Source: Sphingobium sp. TKS (GTDB lineage: Bacteria > Pseudomonadota > Alphaproteobacteria > Sphingomonadales > Sphingomonadaceae). From it: a stretch of 64,000 nucleotides of DNA. Each line of letters opens with the position of its first letter. Position 1 is the first letter of the stretch. Location: contig NZ_CP005083.1 in NCBI RefSeq assembly GCF_001563265.1, forward strand, positions 3,847,001 through 3,911,000. Reading direction: 5' to 3'. Positions 9,701-18,247 of this stretch are shown here, piece after piece. A program made the position numbers and the translations under genes. The notes under the pieces are model-generated. The model had not been told where the DNA came from and searched no databases. It saw only the letters and a program-made list of their open reading frames with translations.

Positions 9701-12700
9701 GCGACACGGCTTCACAACACGCTCGATACGTTGGATCGCCTGGACCGCTACCGCGGGCATATTCTCAACTGGTACGAGACGAGAACGCTCGCGGCCCTGG
9801 AGCCCCGATATGTTTCGACCGTCGACAGCGGAAATCTCGCGGTCAGTCTGATCACCGTCGCGCGAGCCCTTCAGGAAGCCAGAAGCTTGCCACCGGTCGC
9901 CACGGATTTGTGGCGAGGGTTTGACGACAATATCGAGTTGCTCGCCGAAGCGATTGCGACGATCGACCTCGAAGCGGCCTCCGCCGCCGGCTCGATCCTT
10001 GAGGCTATGCGGGAAACCGCCCGCAGGATTGAGGAAGGGAGGCAAGACTGGGCCGAGAGGATCGACGATCTCCTGTCGACCGATCTTCCTCGCCTGCGCG
10101 AGCAGATTACCCTGATGGCCGAAAGCGTCGGCGAGGATGAAATCGCCTCCCTGCGGAATGTCCAAGCCTGGCTGGAGCGGCTCGAACATCATCTGTCCGG
10201 CATGCGGCGAGACCTTCGGCTGTTCTCGCCCTGGTGGGAGACGCTCGCGCCGCATCCGGCAGAGTGTTCGAACGTCGCGGCAAAAGTCGCCGACCTGTTG
10301 GCGAACGACCGGCTGCCGTCCACGCACGCGGGCGCCGCGGCAGCAATTGGCGTCCTCAATGCGGCGAGAGACCAGCTACCGGCGGAAAGCCGGCAATGGG
10401 CGCACGATCTCCAGGCGGTGATCGAGGAAGGCCAGGCGGCCCGGCAAGCGCTTCATGACCGCCTCGATGACCTCTCCAGTCGCGCTAACGCCGCCGCGCA
10501 CGCCATGGACTTCTCGTTCCTGTTCGATGCCGGCAGCCGGCTCTTTCATATCGGCTACAATGTGAGCGCCGATCGAATAGATCCGCACCACTACGATCTG
10601 CTCGCCAGCGAAGCACGCCTCGCCAGCTTTTTCGCCATCGCGAAGGGCGACATAGAGCCTCTGCACTGGTTCCATCTCGGGCGGCCCATCACCAAGCAGC
10701 ACGCAGGCCTGGCGTTGATATCGTGGAACGGCTCGATGTTCGAATATCTGATGCCGAACATCTTCCTGCAGAGCGATCCCCAAACCCTGCTCGGAATGAG
10801 TGACCGGACCGCGATTGCTATCCAGATCGCATTCGGGCGGTCACATGATATGCCTTGGGGTATTTCGGAGTCGTCCTTCGCATCGATGGGCGAGGACCGC
10901 GTCTACCGATATCACGCATTCGGCGTCCCTGCGCTCGGCCTCCAGCGAGGTCTGGGGCGCGATCTGGTTATCAGCCCCTATGCGACGGCGCTGGCGCTGA
11001 CGATCCGGCCCGCGCTGGCGACGCGCAACCTTCAAACTCTGGCGGATCTTGGCCTCATCGGCCGATACGGATTTTTCGAAGCGGTCGACTTCACGCCCGA
11101 GCGGGCGCCTGACGGTGAACGCTTTGCCGTCGTGCGCTCCTACATGGCTCATCATCATGGCATGAGCCTTGCCGCGCTCGGAAACGCGTTGTGCGATGAC
11201 ATGCTCGTGCGCTGGTTCCACACCGATCCTCATATCCGCACCGTCGACCTGCTCCTTAACGAAAGGATTCCATGGGAGCTGCCGCCCGAGATCGCGCGGC
11301 TTGAGGTTCGTGAGCCACAGCCGGAACCCGACGAACTGATTCCGGGCCTTTACGGCTGGGCACCCACTCGGCGCCGTGGGGAGCACGCGTGGCAGATTCT
11401 CGGCAATGGCCGGCTTTCGAGCCGCATTCGGACAGACGGTGCAGGTGGGCTGAGCTGGAACCAGCATGCCCTGACCCGTGGGGACGCAGGTTTCTGGATC
11501 TATCTGCACGACCGGGATGCAGATGTTACCTGGTCGGCAACGGGCGGCCCCTTTTCTCGACCCGAAGACGCGCCGGAGGTGATCTTCCAAGCGCATCAGG
11601 TGGAGTTCCACCAGCGCGCCCACGGCTTGTCGGTCACGACAACGATCAATGTCGCCAATGCCGACGACCTGGAGATCCGGCGTGTCGCTCTTGTCAATGA
11701 TAGCGATAAGCCCCGGACCATCGAAGTCACGGGCTACGCGCAGATCGTTCTGGCTCCGGCCCAGGACGCGGCGCGCCACCCTGCCTTCAGCAAGCTGTTC
11801 GTGGGGGCGGAAGCCTTGCCTGGCAATGACGGCCTGCTTTTCACGCGGCGGCCGCGCAGTTCGGCGGAACGTCCGCCCGTCCTGCTGACCCGTGTGATCG
11901 GGGATGAAGATGGCGTTACCCTGCTCGGTCTCGAAGCCGATCGCAGCGCTTTCATCGGACGATATGGGTGCCCCAGGCGGCCCGCATTGTTGACCGGGGA
12001 ACTGCCTGGTGGCCCGCTCGGCTGGACGCTTGATCCGATCTGCGCGATCAGGATGACGGTGGAACTGCCTCCGCGCGCGCGACGTGAATTCGCCTTCGTC
12101 ACCATTGCGGCTGGATCCCGGCAATCGGCCCTCGAACTTGCCGAGCGCTTTACCACCCTGCCGTCACTCGACTGGGCTGTGAGCGATACGGCAAGTGCGG
12201 CGGCGCGCGAGATGCACAAGCTGGGCCTGCAGCCGCACATCGTGCCGCAGGCGCAGGCGTTGCTGTCCACTCTTCTCACCAGAGCGGCAGAGCCGGGATC
12301 GGCCGGCGCGCGCACATTTCGGCGCGGGGACCTTTGGGCGCTCGGGATATCGGGCGACCATCCTATTTTGATGCTGCGTTCCGGAACCGCGGAGCAGCAG
12401 GACCTGCTTCGACAGCTTCTCTCCTTCCACAAGCTCATGCGGCAGCGTGGTATGCCGATCGACCTGGTGGTGACGCATGAAGGAACGTCGGGCTATATCG
12501 AGCCCGTCCGCGAGCGTCTTCTGGAAGTGCTGAAGGATGCCGGGCTACAGGATCGCCTTGGCACCCATGCCGGGATACACCTCGTCGGCATCGGTCCATC
12601 CGATGGCGAGCGGGCGGCGCTTCTCGATCAGGTTGCCCGCCTCATCCTTGACGAAGCCGGCGGCAGCCTAGTCGACCAGCTTGCGCGATACGACCAGCCG

Positions 12701-15193
12701 CCGCATCCGGGCCCTCTGTTCGCGCCGGTCGGGGCGAACTCCGGTACAATCATGACGGCGCCCGTACCGCGCCCGGCTGATCTGCAATTCGATAATGGGT
12801 GGGGAGGCTTCGATCCGGATACGGGCGACTATACTATCTATCTGGAACCCGGTGCGCCGACCCCTGCGCCCTGGGCCAACGTCCTCGCCAACGACGGCTT
12901 CGGGACGATCGTGACCGAGGGCGGTCTGGGCTTCACCTGGGCGATAAACAGTGGTGAAAACCGTCTCACGCCGTGGTTCAACGACCCTGTCGAAGATCCT
13001 CAAGGCGAACGCCTTTATCTGCGCGATGAGGAAAACGCACGGCTCTGGACGCCGACGCCGCTTCCGGCCGGTGGAGACACGGCATGCCGCATCGATCACG
13101 GCCCCGACCGTACGTCCTGGCACCGGCATAGCGAAGGCCTTGAACAGGAGCTCTCCGTCATCGTGCCGACGCACGACACCGTGAAGCTTGTCCGGCTTCG
13201 CTTGCGTAATCAGTTGCCGCGTCCGCGCCGGATCACGGCTACCTACTATGCCGAATGGCTGATGGGCGCTGTGCAAGGAGAACAGGCGCCCCTGCGCCGC
13301 TCATTCTATGATCCGATCTCGCACGCGATTCTCGGCCAAAATCCCTGGACCGACGAATTTGCCGACCGCATCTCCTTTCTTGCTTCGACACTTCCGGTCC
13401 ACACGCTCACCACCTCACGCTACGATTTTCACGGCGATGACGCCGACCCCACCAGTCCCCTCGGACTTCTGAACTGGGATCTTGGTCACCGGCAGCATGC
13501 TGCCGGTGACGACTGCTGCGCCGCCCTGCAGGTCCATCTTGATATCCCGGCTGAAGGAACCGCAGAAGTTTGCTTTGTGCTGGGGCAGGGCGACGACCTG
13601 GATCACGCGCGTGACCTTGTCCGTCGCTGGCAGGACCCATCGGCCTTCGAGACCGCGGCGCGGGAGTGTGCCGGTTTCTGGAAGGACAGGCTGGACGCGG
13701 TGCAGGTCAAGACGCCCGATCCCGCCTTTGACCTGATGGTCAACCGGTGGTTGCCGCACCAGTCGCTCAGCGCCCGCATCCGCGCCCGCGCGGGCTTTTA
13801 TCAGGCGAGCGGCGCTTTCGGTTTTCGCGACCAGCTGCAGGATGTTCTGGCACAGATCCATGTCGATCCGAATGCAACACGGCAGCATATCCTTGCCGCG
13901 GCTGCCCATCAGTTCGAGGAAGGCGACGTGCTGCATTGGTGGCATCCGCCATTGGATCGCGGCGTCCGCACGCGCTGCTCGGACGATCTGGTCTGGCTAC
14001 CGTACGCCGTTGCTCATTATGTTGAGGCGACCGGAGACAAAACCATCCTGAGCGAGCTGGTTCCTTTTCTGCGGGCGCCCCCGCTCACGGCCGAAGAAAC
14101 CGATCGCTATGCGCGTTTCGAGGTGAGTGACTACACGCAATCCCTGTTCGTTCATTGCGAGCGCGCGCTTTCCCACGCCTACCGCCTCGGGTCTCATGGC
14201 CTCCCGCTGATTGGTGCAGGGGACTGGAATGACGGCATGGATCGCGTGGGCAACCGGGGGCATGGCGAAAGCATATGGCTCGCCTGGTTTCTCATCGCGA
14301 CCATCCGAAATTTCACGCGTCATTGTGTGGATGCGGACCGGAACGAGTTCCGCGACCATTGGAACGGCCGCGCAGAGACGCTCGCGGCCGCGGTGGAACG
14401 GTCGGGGTGGGATGGCGAATGGTATTTGCGCGCATTCGACGACGACGGCCGCCCATGGGGCGCGTCGGAAGAACAGGAATGCCGCATCGATTCCATCGCG
14501 CAGTCGTGGTCCGTATTGTCGGGTGCCGGCAAGGTCGAGCGTACCCGATCGGCGCTCGCTTCGGCCAGACGATATCTGGTTCGGGATGACGACAGTCTCG
14601 TGCGTCTGCTGGATCCGCCCTTTGACCGCACGCCGCGTGAGCCGGGTTATATCAAGGCCTATCCGCCGGGAATTCGCGAGAATGGAGGCCAGTATACTCA
14701 CGCGGCAAGCTGGCTCGCGCTCGCGCTCGCGCGCACGGGGGATGGTGACGGGGCCAAGGCGCTCTTCGACCGGATCAATCCTATTCAGCATGCCGCGACG
14801 GCTCGCAGCGCCGCCCATTATCGAACCGAGCCTTATGTCGTGGCGGCTGACATTGCCGGCATGGAGCCCTACCTCGGCCGAGGTGGCTGGACCTGGTACA
14901 CGGGTGCCGCAGCCTGGACATGGCGGTTGGCGGTAGAGGAGATTCTTGGCGTTCGGCTCGTGGGCGGCGAACTTCAGGTGCGCCCCGTCTTGCCCAGGGA
15001 CTGGGAGAGCGTCGAATTGACCCTGCGGCGAGGCCGTGGATCTATTCATGTAACGATCGAGACGGATGATACTCTGGAGAGCGAAGAACCGGTAATCGAG
15101 GTTGAAGGGACGCTCTGGGACGCACGCGGAATCCCGTTCCCCGAGAACGATCATACGCGGATAGTCGTCGTGCGGGTTGCGCAGCGAGCCTGA
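6782..15193 (+). CDS. ndvB: Cyclic beta-1,2-glucan synthase homologue (NdvB/ChvB type, GT84-GH94)
   Basis: At about 2803 residues it matches NdvB/ChvB, the giant inner-membrane enzymes that build and cyclise periplasmic beta-1,2-glucan. An N-terminal soluble region is followed by membrane segments (about residues 305-370) and a glycosyltransferase-84 region with MTADADTRLS and a WHRWVRGDWQ motif. More membrane helices lie at about 720-890. A glucoamylase-like region follows (YNVSADRIDPHHYDLLASEA near 1258, WNGSMFEYLMP near 1315). The C-terminal GH94 phosphorylase-like part (about 1500-2800) holds GAGDWNDGMDRVG near residue 2477. A TTG one codon upstream could also serve as start; ATG at 6782 is preferred. 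It follows usp by 3 bases. Periplasmic glucans act in osmo-adaptation and host interaction; the role in this strain is unknown. Confidence 0.93.
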   Translation: MADYEERDPLAGAAEEVADRHHLTGLLGKSVPLPAWAHLEEMKTWLRQARQAAAKADKRAGAAAEWLLDNDYQIQRAILQIREDLPEEFYAKLPAISGDGLGRPRVHQLAHALLQASHLQVSLNGAVLFVEQYQKTMPLSIAETWAFPTMLRIVCLELLIGGFSHLFPEVEPPFEIVETPDTAMVGFDDTECVARAIANLGVIATIQWNDFFDRTSQVEAILRRDPAGVYPHMDFDTRDRYRHAVEQLADQSGLPEWDVAERALRQCHSSDEAPSGHVGFWLIDIGRPAFADAIDPRPWTPGSILRRALRYPGLLYAAALLLAGLAGFALPAAYLVSTGATAGSWLLGIALTLLPASILSITFVNWLVTHIVRPNVLPKLDFKEGIPESSATAVVMPVLVARLSDIAPLLRRLEAHRLSNPDAALEFVLLSDFADASQESVSVDADIVRALTSGIEELNARFANAKGRGPFHLLHRPRRFNAAQGCWMGWERKRGKLEQFNAFILNGDASPFNVTVGSIERLRRCRFVMTADADTRLSAGIVRRLVGTLSHPLNRAHFNAATGAVERGYTVLQPRVELAPEATGQSLFSRLYGGDTTIDIYSRAVSDVYQDLLGTGVYVGKGLYDVAAFHRSLEGRVPENTLLSHDLFEGLHGRAALVSDAIVYESFPTSYLDFTWRWHRWVRGDWQILPWLFPFVPGGDGRWLRNRLGWFDRLKIFDNLRRSIIPASIVALLVGGWFLLHGQPWVWTLLAVIAPGAYLFTDLVTGLAQGRRRGVMQNLLRRLADHAGRWFLAIVFLVSDAMIALHAIAITLWRLHSGQRKLEWTSAAHMATRNAARHPRLAAWRDMAASPVFALIIGAGLFLAAPASLPVAAPLLLLWFIAPEIAIRISRPIEPAKDTLSENDRKFLRLMARRTWLFFETFVRPEDNWLPPDNYQEPPDEEIAHRTSPTNIGMMMVSVLTAWRLGHIGLNEVATRLHNTLDTLDRLDRYRGHILNWYETRTLAALEPRYVSTVDSGNLAVSLITVARALQEARSLPPVATDLWRGFDDNIELLAEAIATIDLEAASAAGSILEAMRETARRIEEGRQDWAERIDDLLSTDLPRLREQITLMAESVGEDEIASLRNVQAWLERLEHHLSGMRRDLRLFSPWWETLAPHPAECSNVAAKVADLLANDRLPSTHAGAAAAIGVLNAARDQLPAESRQWAHDLQAVIEEGQAARQALHDRLDDLSSRANAAAHAMDFSFLFDAGSRLFHIGYNVSADRIDPHHYDLLASEARLASFFAIAKGDIEPLHWFHLGRPITKQHAGLALISWNGSMFEYLMPNIFLQSDPQTLLGMSDRTAIAIQIAFGRSHDMPWGISESSFASMGEDRVYRYHAFGVPALGLQRGLGRDLVISPYATALALTIRPALATRNLQTLADLGLIGRYGFFEAVDFTPERAPDGERFAVVRSYMAHHHGMSLAALGNALCDDMLVRWFHTDPHIRTVDLLLNERIPWELPPEIARLEVREPQPEPDELIPGLYGWAPTRRRGEHAWQILGNGRLSSRIRTDGAGGLSWNQHALTRGDAGFWIYLHDRDADVTWSATGGPFSRPEDAPEVIFQAHQVEFHQRAHGLSVTTTINVANADDLEIRRVALVNDSDKPRTIEVTGYAQIVLAPAQDAARHPAFSKLFVGAEALPGNDGLLFTRRPRSSAERPPVLLTRVIGDEDGVTLLGLEADRSAFIGRYGCPRRPALLTGELPGGPLGWTLDPICAIRMTVELPPRARREFAFVTIAAGSRQSALELAERFTTLPSLDWAVSDTASAAAREMHKLGLQPHIVPQAQALLSTLLTRAAEPGSAGARTFRRGDLWALGISGDHPILMLRSGTAEQQDLLRQLLSFHKLMRQRGMPIDLVVTHEGTSGYIEPVRERLLEVLKDAGLQDRLGTHAGIHLVGIGPSDGERAALLDQVARLILDEAGGSLVDQLARYDQPPHPGPLFAPVGANSGTIMTAPVPRPADLQFDNGWGGFDPDTGDYTIYLEPGAPTPAPWANVLANDGFGTIVTEGGLGFTWAINSGENRLTPWFNDPVEDPQGERLYLRDEENARLWTPTPLPAGGDTACRIDHGPDRTSWHRHSEGLEQELSVIVPTHDTVKLVRLRLRNQLPRPRRITATYYAEWLMGAVQGEQAPLRRSFYDPISHAILGQNPWTDEFADRISFLASTLPVHTLTTSRYDFHGDDADPTSPLGLLNWDLGHRQHAAGDDCCAALQVHLDIPAEGTAEVCFVLGQGDDLDHARDLVRRWQDPSAFETAARECAGFWKDRLDAVQVKTPDPAFDLMVNRWLPHQSLSARIRARAGFYQASGAFGFRDQLQDVLAQIHVDPNATRQHILAAAAHQFEEGDVLHWWHPPLDRGVRTRCSDDLVWLPYAVAHYVEATGDKTILSELVPFLRAPPLTAEETDRYARFEVSDYTQSLFVHCERALSHAYRLGSHGLPLIGAGDWNDGMDRVGNRGHGESIWLAWFLIATIRNFTRHCVDADRNEFRDHWNGRAETLAAAVERSGWDGEWYLRAFDDDGRPWGASEEQECRIDSIAQSWSVLSGAGKVERTRSALASARRYLVRDDDSLVRLLDPPFDRTPREPGYIKAYPPGIRENGGQYTHAASWLALALARTGDGDGAKALFDRINPIQHAATARSAAHYRTEPYVVAADIAGMEPYLGRGGWTWYTGAAAWTWRLAVEEILGVRLVGGELQVRPVLPRDWESVELTLRRGRGSIHVTIETDDTLESEEPVIEVEGTLWDARGIPFPENDHTRIVVVRVAQRA
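13485..13510. repeat. Perfect 26-bp palindrome inside ndvB
   Basis: The half GTCACCGGCAGCA is followed directly by its reverse complement, with no spacer. It lies within the GH94 part of ndvB and encodes GHRQHAAGD in the gene's frame. Such a long perfect palindrome in a coding frame is rare, but it could be chance in GC-rich codons. Confidence 0.7.
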
Positions 15194-15232
15194 AGAGCAA
15201 TCCAGGACTGGGGCCAACGTGTATCCGGTGCT

Positions 15233-15244
15233 TTACGTAGCGCC
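15233..15244 (+). promoter_or_regulatory. Putative FixJ-type site upstream of the small ORF at 15305
   Basis: TTACGTAGCGCC has the same core as the sites at 394 and 21034. It lies 65-72 bases before the ATG at 15305, which would put a transcription start about 40-50 bases downstream of the motif, as in FixJ-type activation. It falls in the 111-base gap after ndvB, where a new promoter is expected. Confidence 0.45.
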
Positions 15245-15304
15245 CAGTGCTTCAGGCTCGGCTACAGGAACACTTCTCAACACCTTGTTGCCGGGGAGCG
15301 ACCG

Positions 15305-15541
15305 ATGAGCACCATTGAAGAACTTAAGGCTGATCTTGCCAAGCTCCGGGACGAAGCCAAGGTCCAGGTGCATCTGGGCGCGATGGAAGCTCGCGAGGAG
15401 TGGGACGAGCTCGAAACCAAATGGCACCATTTCGTTGCAGAAGCTCGCCTTCAGGAGAGCGGCGGTAACATCAAGGCCGCGCTCCAGGTGCTCGCTGATG
15501 AACTTCGTTCGGCTTACCTGCGTCTGAAGAAGGCGCTATAA
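15305..15541 (+). CDS. Small conserved-looking coiled-coil protein, 78 residues
   Basis: The function is not recognised. The 78-residue product is charged and almost wholly helical by composition, with heptad-like spacing (MSTIEELKADLAKLRDEAKV and later ADELRSAYLRLKKAL) and two Trp residues in the middle. It has no signal peptide or membrane segment. GGGAG lies 6-10 bases before the ATG. A putative FixJ-type motif sits 65 bases upstream and the DksA-like gene follows 54 bases downstream, so the two may be cotranscribed. Its composition and clean ribosome site make it a credible gene. It may be a small stress effector; that is a guess from context. Confidence 0.7.
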   Translation: MSTIEELKADLAKLRDEAKVQVHLGAMEAREEWDELETKWHHFVAEARLQESGGNIKAALQVLADELRSAYLRLKKAL

Positions 15542-15595
15542 ATCTGCACCGAACCCCAAGCCGATTTCGGTACCTACTGTTCTGAAGGAATCTCC

Positions 15596-15922
15596 GTGAC
15601 TGACACAGCCGCCATAGAAGAGCGCCTGACAGAGCGACTGTCGGAACTTCGCGCTCGGCTGACGCGAGTGAATGCGGATCTGGCTGAGCCCCTTAATGCG
15701 GACTCATCGGAACAGGCCGTCGAAGTCGAAGATGATGCGGGTCTGGAAGCCGAGGCAAGCTTGATCGTGCGGGAGGCCGCTTCGATCGATCGTGCCCTGG
15801 AGCGAATTGCGAAGGGCACCTATGGCGAATGCGTTCGTTGTGGGTCGCAGATTGCACCGGCTCGGCTGGATGCACGGCCGGAGGCAGCATTGTGCATCGA
15901 TTGCGCACGCGCCGAACAATGA
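15596..15922 (+). CDS. TraR/DksA-family C4 zinc-finger protein
   Basis: This 108-residue protein has an N-terminal helical hairpin (about 1-80) and a C-terminal zinc finger with CVRC and CIDC pairs spaced as in the DksA/TraR family (GTYGECVRCG then ALCIDCARAEQ). DksA-like proteins enter the RNA polymerase secondary channel and adjust transcription under starvation, often with ppGpp. This short form lacks the long coiled coil of housekeeping DksA and is closer to the small TraR/DksA-like proteins found on plasmids and in stress islands. The start is a GTG with GAAGGA about 7 bases upstream. Whether it regulates the island is not known. Confidence 0.85.
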   Translation: MTDTAAIEERLTERLSELRARLTRVNADLAEPLNADSSEQAVEVEDDAGLEAEASLIVREAASIDRALERIAKGTYGECVRCGSQIAPARLDARPEAALCIDCARAEQ

Positions 15923-15994
15923 TCGGCATCGCGACCTCACCGGATGGAGAATCCCTTCGGCTGGGGCGACATGCGCGGCTTGCATCATTCCCCG

Positions 15995-17605
15995 TCACAA
16001 ATGGCGGACATCCAGGACGTCCATGACCTGCGTTGCGACCGTCTTGCGGTCATCCGCCGCGTTGACGCGGTGCCAGTTGATGTGACCCAGATCGTAGCGG
16101 GTCTGCATCGCGACAACAGCTGCGTTGGCATCCGAAGCGTCATGTGTCCGGCTGGATACCCTCGCGGTCAGCATATCCGGCGACGCGTTGAGCCATATGC
16201 CATCGAAGCGCGCATCTCGTCGCAGTGCGACCTCCTGGATCGCCGTGCGCTCTTCAGGCTTCGCATGGACAGCGTCGGCCACCACCGAATGCCCGGCGTA
16301 AAGCATGTGTCCCGCCAGCCGTCTCAGCTCTGTGTAAATCGCTGCGTTCGCGGACAGGGTATATGCGTCTTTGGGAAGCGGCGATTCTGGCGGCACGCCG
16401 GCAAGTCGCTTCCGCAGCACATCGGATCTCAGAATACGCGCGCCTGGAACCTCGCCGAGGGAATGGCCGATCAGTTTCGCTATTGTGGACTTGCCGGACC
16501 CGGAGAGCCCGCCAATGGCGACGAGCCGCGCGGGCACCGGTTCGAGCACTGCGCGCGCCAGCGTCAGATAGGCGCTGGCCTTTTGGGTCAGAGCTTCGTC
16601 TGAACCATCGCTCGCCTGTGCGGCCGATGTATGGGCGCGAATCCCGGCTCGGATCGAAAGAAACAATGGCACAAGAGCCACGCCGGCCTCGTCTTGAGGG
16701 GAAATGTCCAGATAGCGATTGAACAGGGCATTCGCTTCGCAATGAAGGCCGCGGCCCCATAAATCCATGAGTAGGAACGCAAGGTCGTAAAGGACATCGC
16801 CGGTCGCAAGTTCGGGACTGAATTCCAGGCAGTCGAACAGGACGGGGCTCCCGTCGATCACGGCAATGTTACCCAGATGCAGATCGCCATGGCCATGTCT
16901 CACGCGCCCGCTTCGCGCACGTGAATCGAGCAGATCGGAGTGCTGGGCCAGCAGGGCGACTTGCCTGTCGATCAGGTCTCTCACGAGCCGAGCGGGAAGA
17001 ATGTCGGGGAATCGAGCCATGCTTCGATCATTCCCGGCAATGACGGCTTCCAAACGGCTGCGCCCCGATCCGGACAGGCAAGTCTCGGCGCCATCATGAA
17101 ATGCCTTGATCCGGTCTGCGAGCTGCGTGATCAGCACATCGGTCAGGCCACCTTGGGTTGCCACATGATCGAGCAAGGCGTCATCGGGAAAGCGGCGCAT
17201 CTCCAGAAGCCAATCGACAGGTTCTCCCTCGCCATCGAGGTTCAGGCAGCCCGCCGAATTCTTGGATACCGGGCGAACCGCCAGGTAGAGTTCCGGCGCG
17301 GTCCTGCGATTAAGCCGTAGCTCCGCTTCCAGGGCGGCGCGGCGTCTATCGGCGGTTGAAAAATCCAGATAGTCGAACTGGACGGCACGCTTGAGCTTCC
17401 ATGCACGATCGCCGACGAGGAACACACGCGCCGCATGCGTGTCGATCCGACGCATGGTCTCTCCAGAGCCGAAGGCTCGTCCCTCGAGAAGGGTTATGAC
17501 GTCGGCTTGCGGGTCTGCGTGGTGCCGAGGTCCCGTCGAAGCCTCCGGCAAACTGCTATGCCTGCCCGATTTCGATCTTCCGACTCCGCGCTGGCGCATT
17601 TTCAT
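15995..17605 (-). CDS. Fused aminoglycoside phosphotransferase-like / P-loop kinase protein
   Basis: The product has two parts. The N-terminal half is an APH-like kinase fold: RIDTHAARVFLVGDRAWKLK holds the ATP-binding lysine, and GHGDLHLGNI with LFDCLEF are the catalytic and metal-binding loops. The C-terminal half is a P-loop kinase with Walker A GGLSGSGKSTIAK (near residue 370) and a later R-rich lid. This two-domain family (COG0645 plus COG2187) is widespread and its substrate is not established. The longest frame starts inside hsp20 (50-base overlap). A TTG at 17551, just past the hsp20 stop, is a plausible alternative start and keeps all conserved sequence. It lies directly downstream of hsp20 and is probably cotranscribed with it. 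Confidence 0.85.
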   Translation of the reverse strand: MKMRQRGVGRSKSGRHSSLPEASTGPRHHADPQADVITLLEGRAFGSGETMRRIDTHAARVFLVGDRAWKLKRAVQFDYLDFSTADRRRAALEAELRLNRRTAPELYLAVRPVSKNSAGCLNLDGEGEPVDWLLEMRRFPDDALLDHVATQGGLTDVLITQLADRIKAFHDGAETCLSGSGRSRLEAVIAGNDRSMARFPDILPARLVRDLIDRQVALLAQHSDLLDSRARSGRVRHGHGDLHLGNIAVIDGSPVLFDCLEFSPELATGDVLYDLAFLLMDLWGRGLHCEANALFNRYLDISPQDEAGVALVPLFLSIRAGIRAHTSAAQASDGSDEALTQKASAYLTLARAVLEPVPARLVAIGGLSGSGKSTIAKLIGHSLGEVPGARILRSDVLRKRLAGVPPESPLPKDAYTLSANAAIYTELRRLAGHMLYAGHSVVADAVHAKPEERTAIQEVALRRDARFDGIWLNASPDMLTARVSSRTHDASDANAAVVAMQTRYDLGHINWHRVNAADDRKTVATQVMDVLDVRHL

Positions 17606-18050
17606 CCTTGGTCAGTGTGACGGTGAGGACACCATCCTTGAATGCAGCGGTGATCCCGTTCGGGTCAACGTCGCTGGGCAAGGATACCTGGCGCCGGAAG
17701 GAGCCATATCGCCGTTCGCTGAATACATAGCCCTTGTCCTTGCGTTCGGTCTCCTCCTTCTTTTCGCCGGCTATCGTCAGGAGACCGTCAGCGACGCTGA
17801 TATCGATATCATCATCGGACAGGCCAGGGAGCTCGGCGGTGAGGCGATAGGCCTTGTCCTCATCGACAAGTTCAATAGCCGGAACTGGCGCGATTGAAGA
17901 TCGATTGCCGACACCGAACAGACTGGCGGCGGGGCGGCCAAAATCTTCGAAGAGGCGGTCAATCTCCGTGCGAAGCCAATCAACCGGATGATCGAGAATT
18001 GGGCTGATCGGATTGGCCTTGGACGTGGTCGCTGGAACCTGATCATTCAT
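17556..18050 (-). CDS. Small heat-shock protein, Hsp20/alpha-crystallin family
   Basis: The 164-residue product has the classic small Hsp layout: a variable N-terminal arm (about 1-55), an alpha-crystallin domain (about 56-150) with AELPGLSDDDIDISVADGLL and a beta-strand block ending FKDGVLTVTL, and a short tail. The conserved A-x-x-x-x-G-V-L signature is present as AAFKDGVLTV. Such ATP-independent holdases form large oligomers in the cytoplasm and bind unfolding proteins. An AGGAGG ribosome site lies about 6 bases before the ATG. A run of 12 C on the coding strand lies 44-55 bases upstream of the ATG, in the likely promoter region, and could affect expression if its length varies. Confidence 0.95.
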   Translation of the reverse strand: MNDQVPATTSKANPISPILDHPVDWLRTEIDRLFEDFGRPAASLFGVGNRSSIAPVPAIELVDEDKAYRLTAELPGLSDDDIDISVADGLLTIAGEKKEETERKDKGYVFSERRYGSFRRQVSLPSDVDPNGITAAFKDGVLTVTLTKDENAPARSRKIEIGQA

Positions 18051-18093
18051 GGCGGACCTCCTGCGAAATGAATGCTCGAGGTCCGGATTGGGC

Positions 18094-18105
18094 GGGGGGG
18101 GGGGG
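18094..18105. repeat. Homopolymer run of 12 G upstream of hsp20
   Basis: Twelve consecutive G follow GGC in the divergent region between hsp20 and fixL. On the hsp20 strand this is a C12 tract 44-55 bases before the start codon. Tracts of this length slip during replication and are also error-prone in sequencing. It is the longest mononucleotide run I noticed in the window. Confidence 0.85.
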
Positions 18106-18225
18106 ATGGCCGATGAATCAGGCCAACAGCGATCCGGCCCTCGAGCGAGGAGGAGGCTATGCGGTTGCCTGGGTGGGCTCTATCCGGAAAGTTACTGAGG
18201 GGCGTTTGGGGCGCTCACCATCTCA

Positions 18226-18247
18226 CAATGGACCCGCGGGTCCATTG
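18226..18247. promoter_or_regulatory. Perfect 22-bp palindrome, operator-like
   Basis: The half CAATGGACCCG is followed directly by its reverse complement. Such a spacer-free perfect palindrome in a divergent promoter region is typical of an operator for a dimeric regulator. A hairpin is possible too, but no T run follows. The regulator is unknown; no matching second copy was noticed in the window. Confidence 0.5.

Noticed and set aside
10841..12124. Minus-strand frames inside ndvB
   Set aside because: They are shadows of a single giant gene with continuous domains.
15267..15289. GGAAC ... GTT as an EcfG (general stress sigma) promoter
   Set aside because: The spacing between GGAAC and TGTT is 14, not the usual 16-17, and the -10 lacks the leading C.
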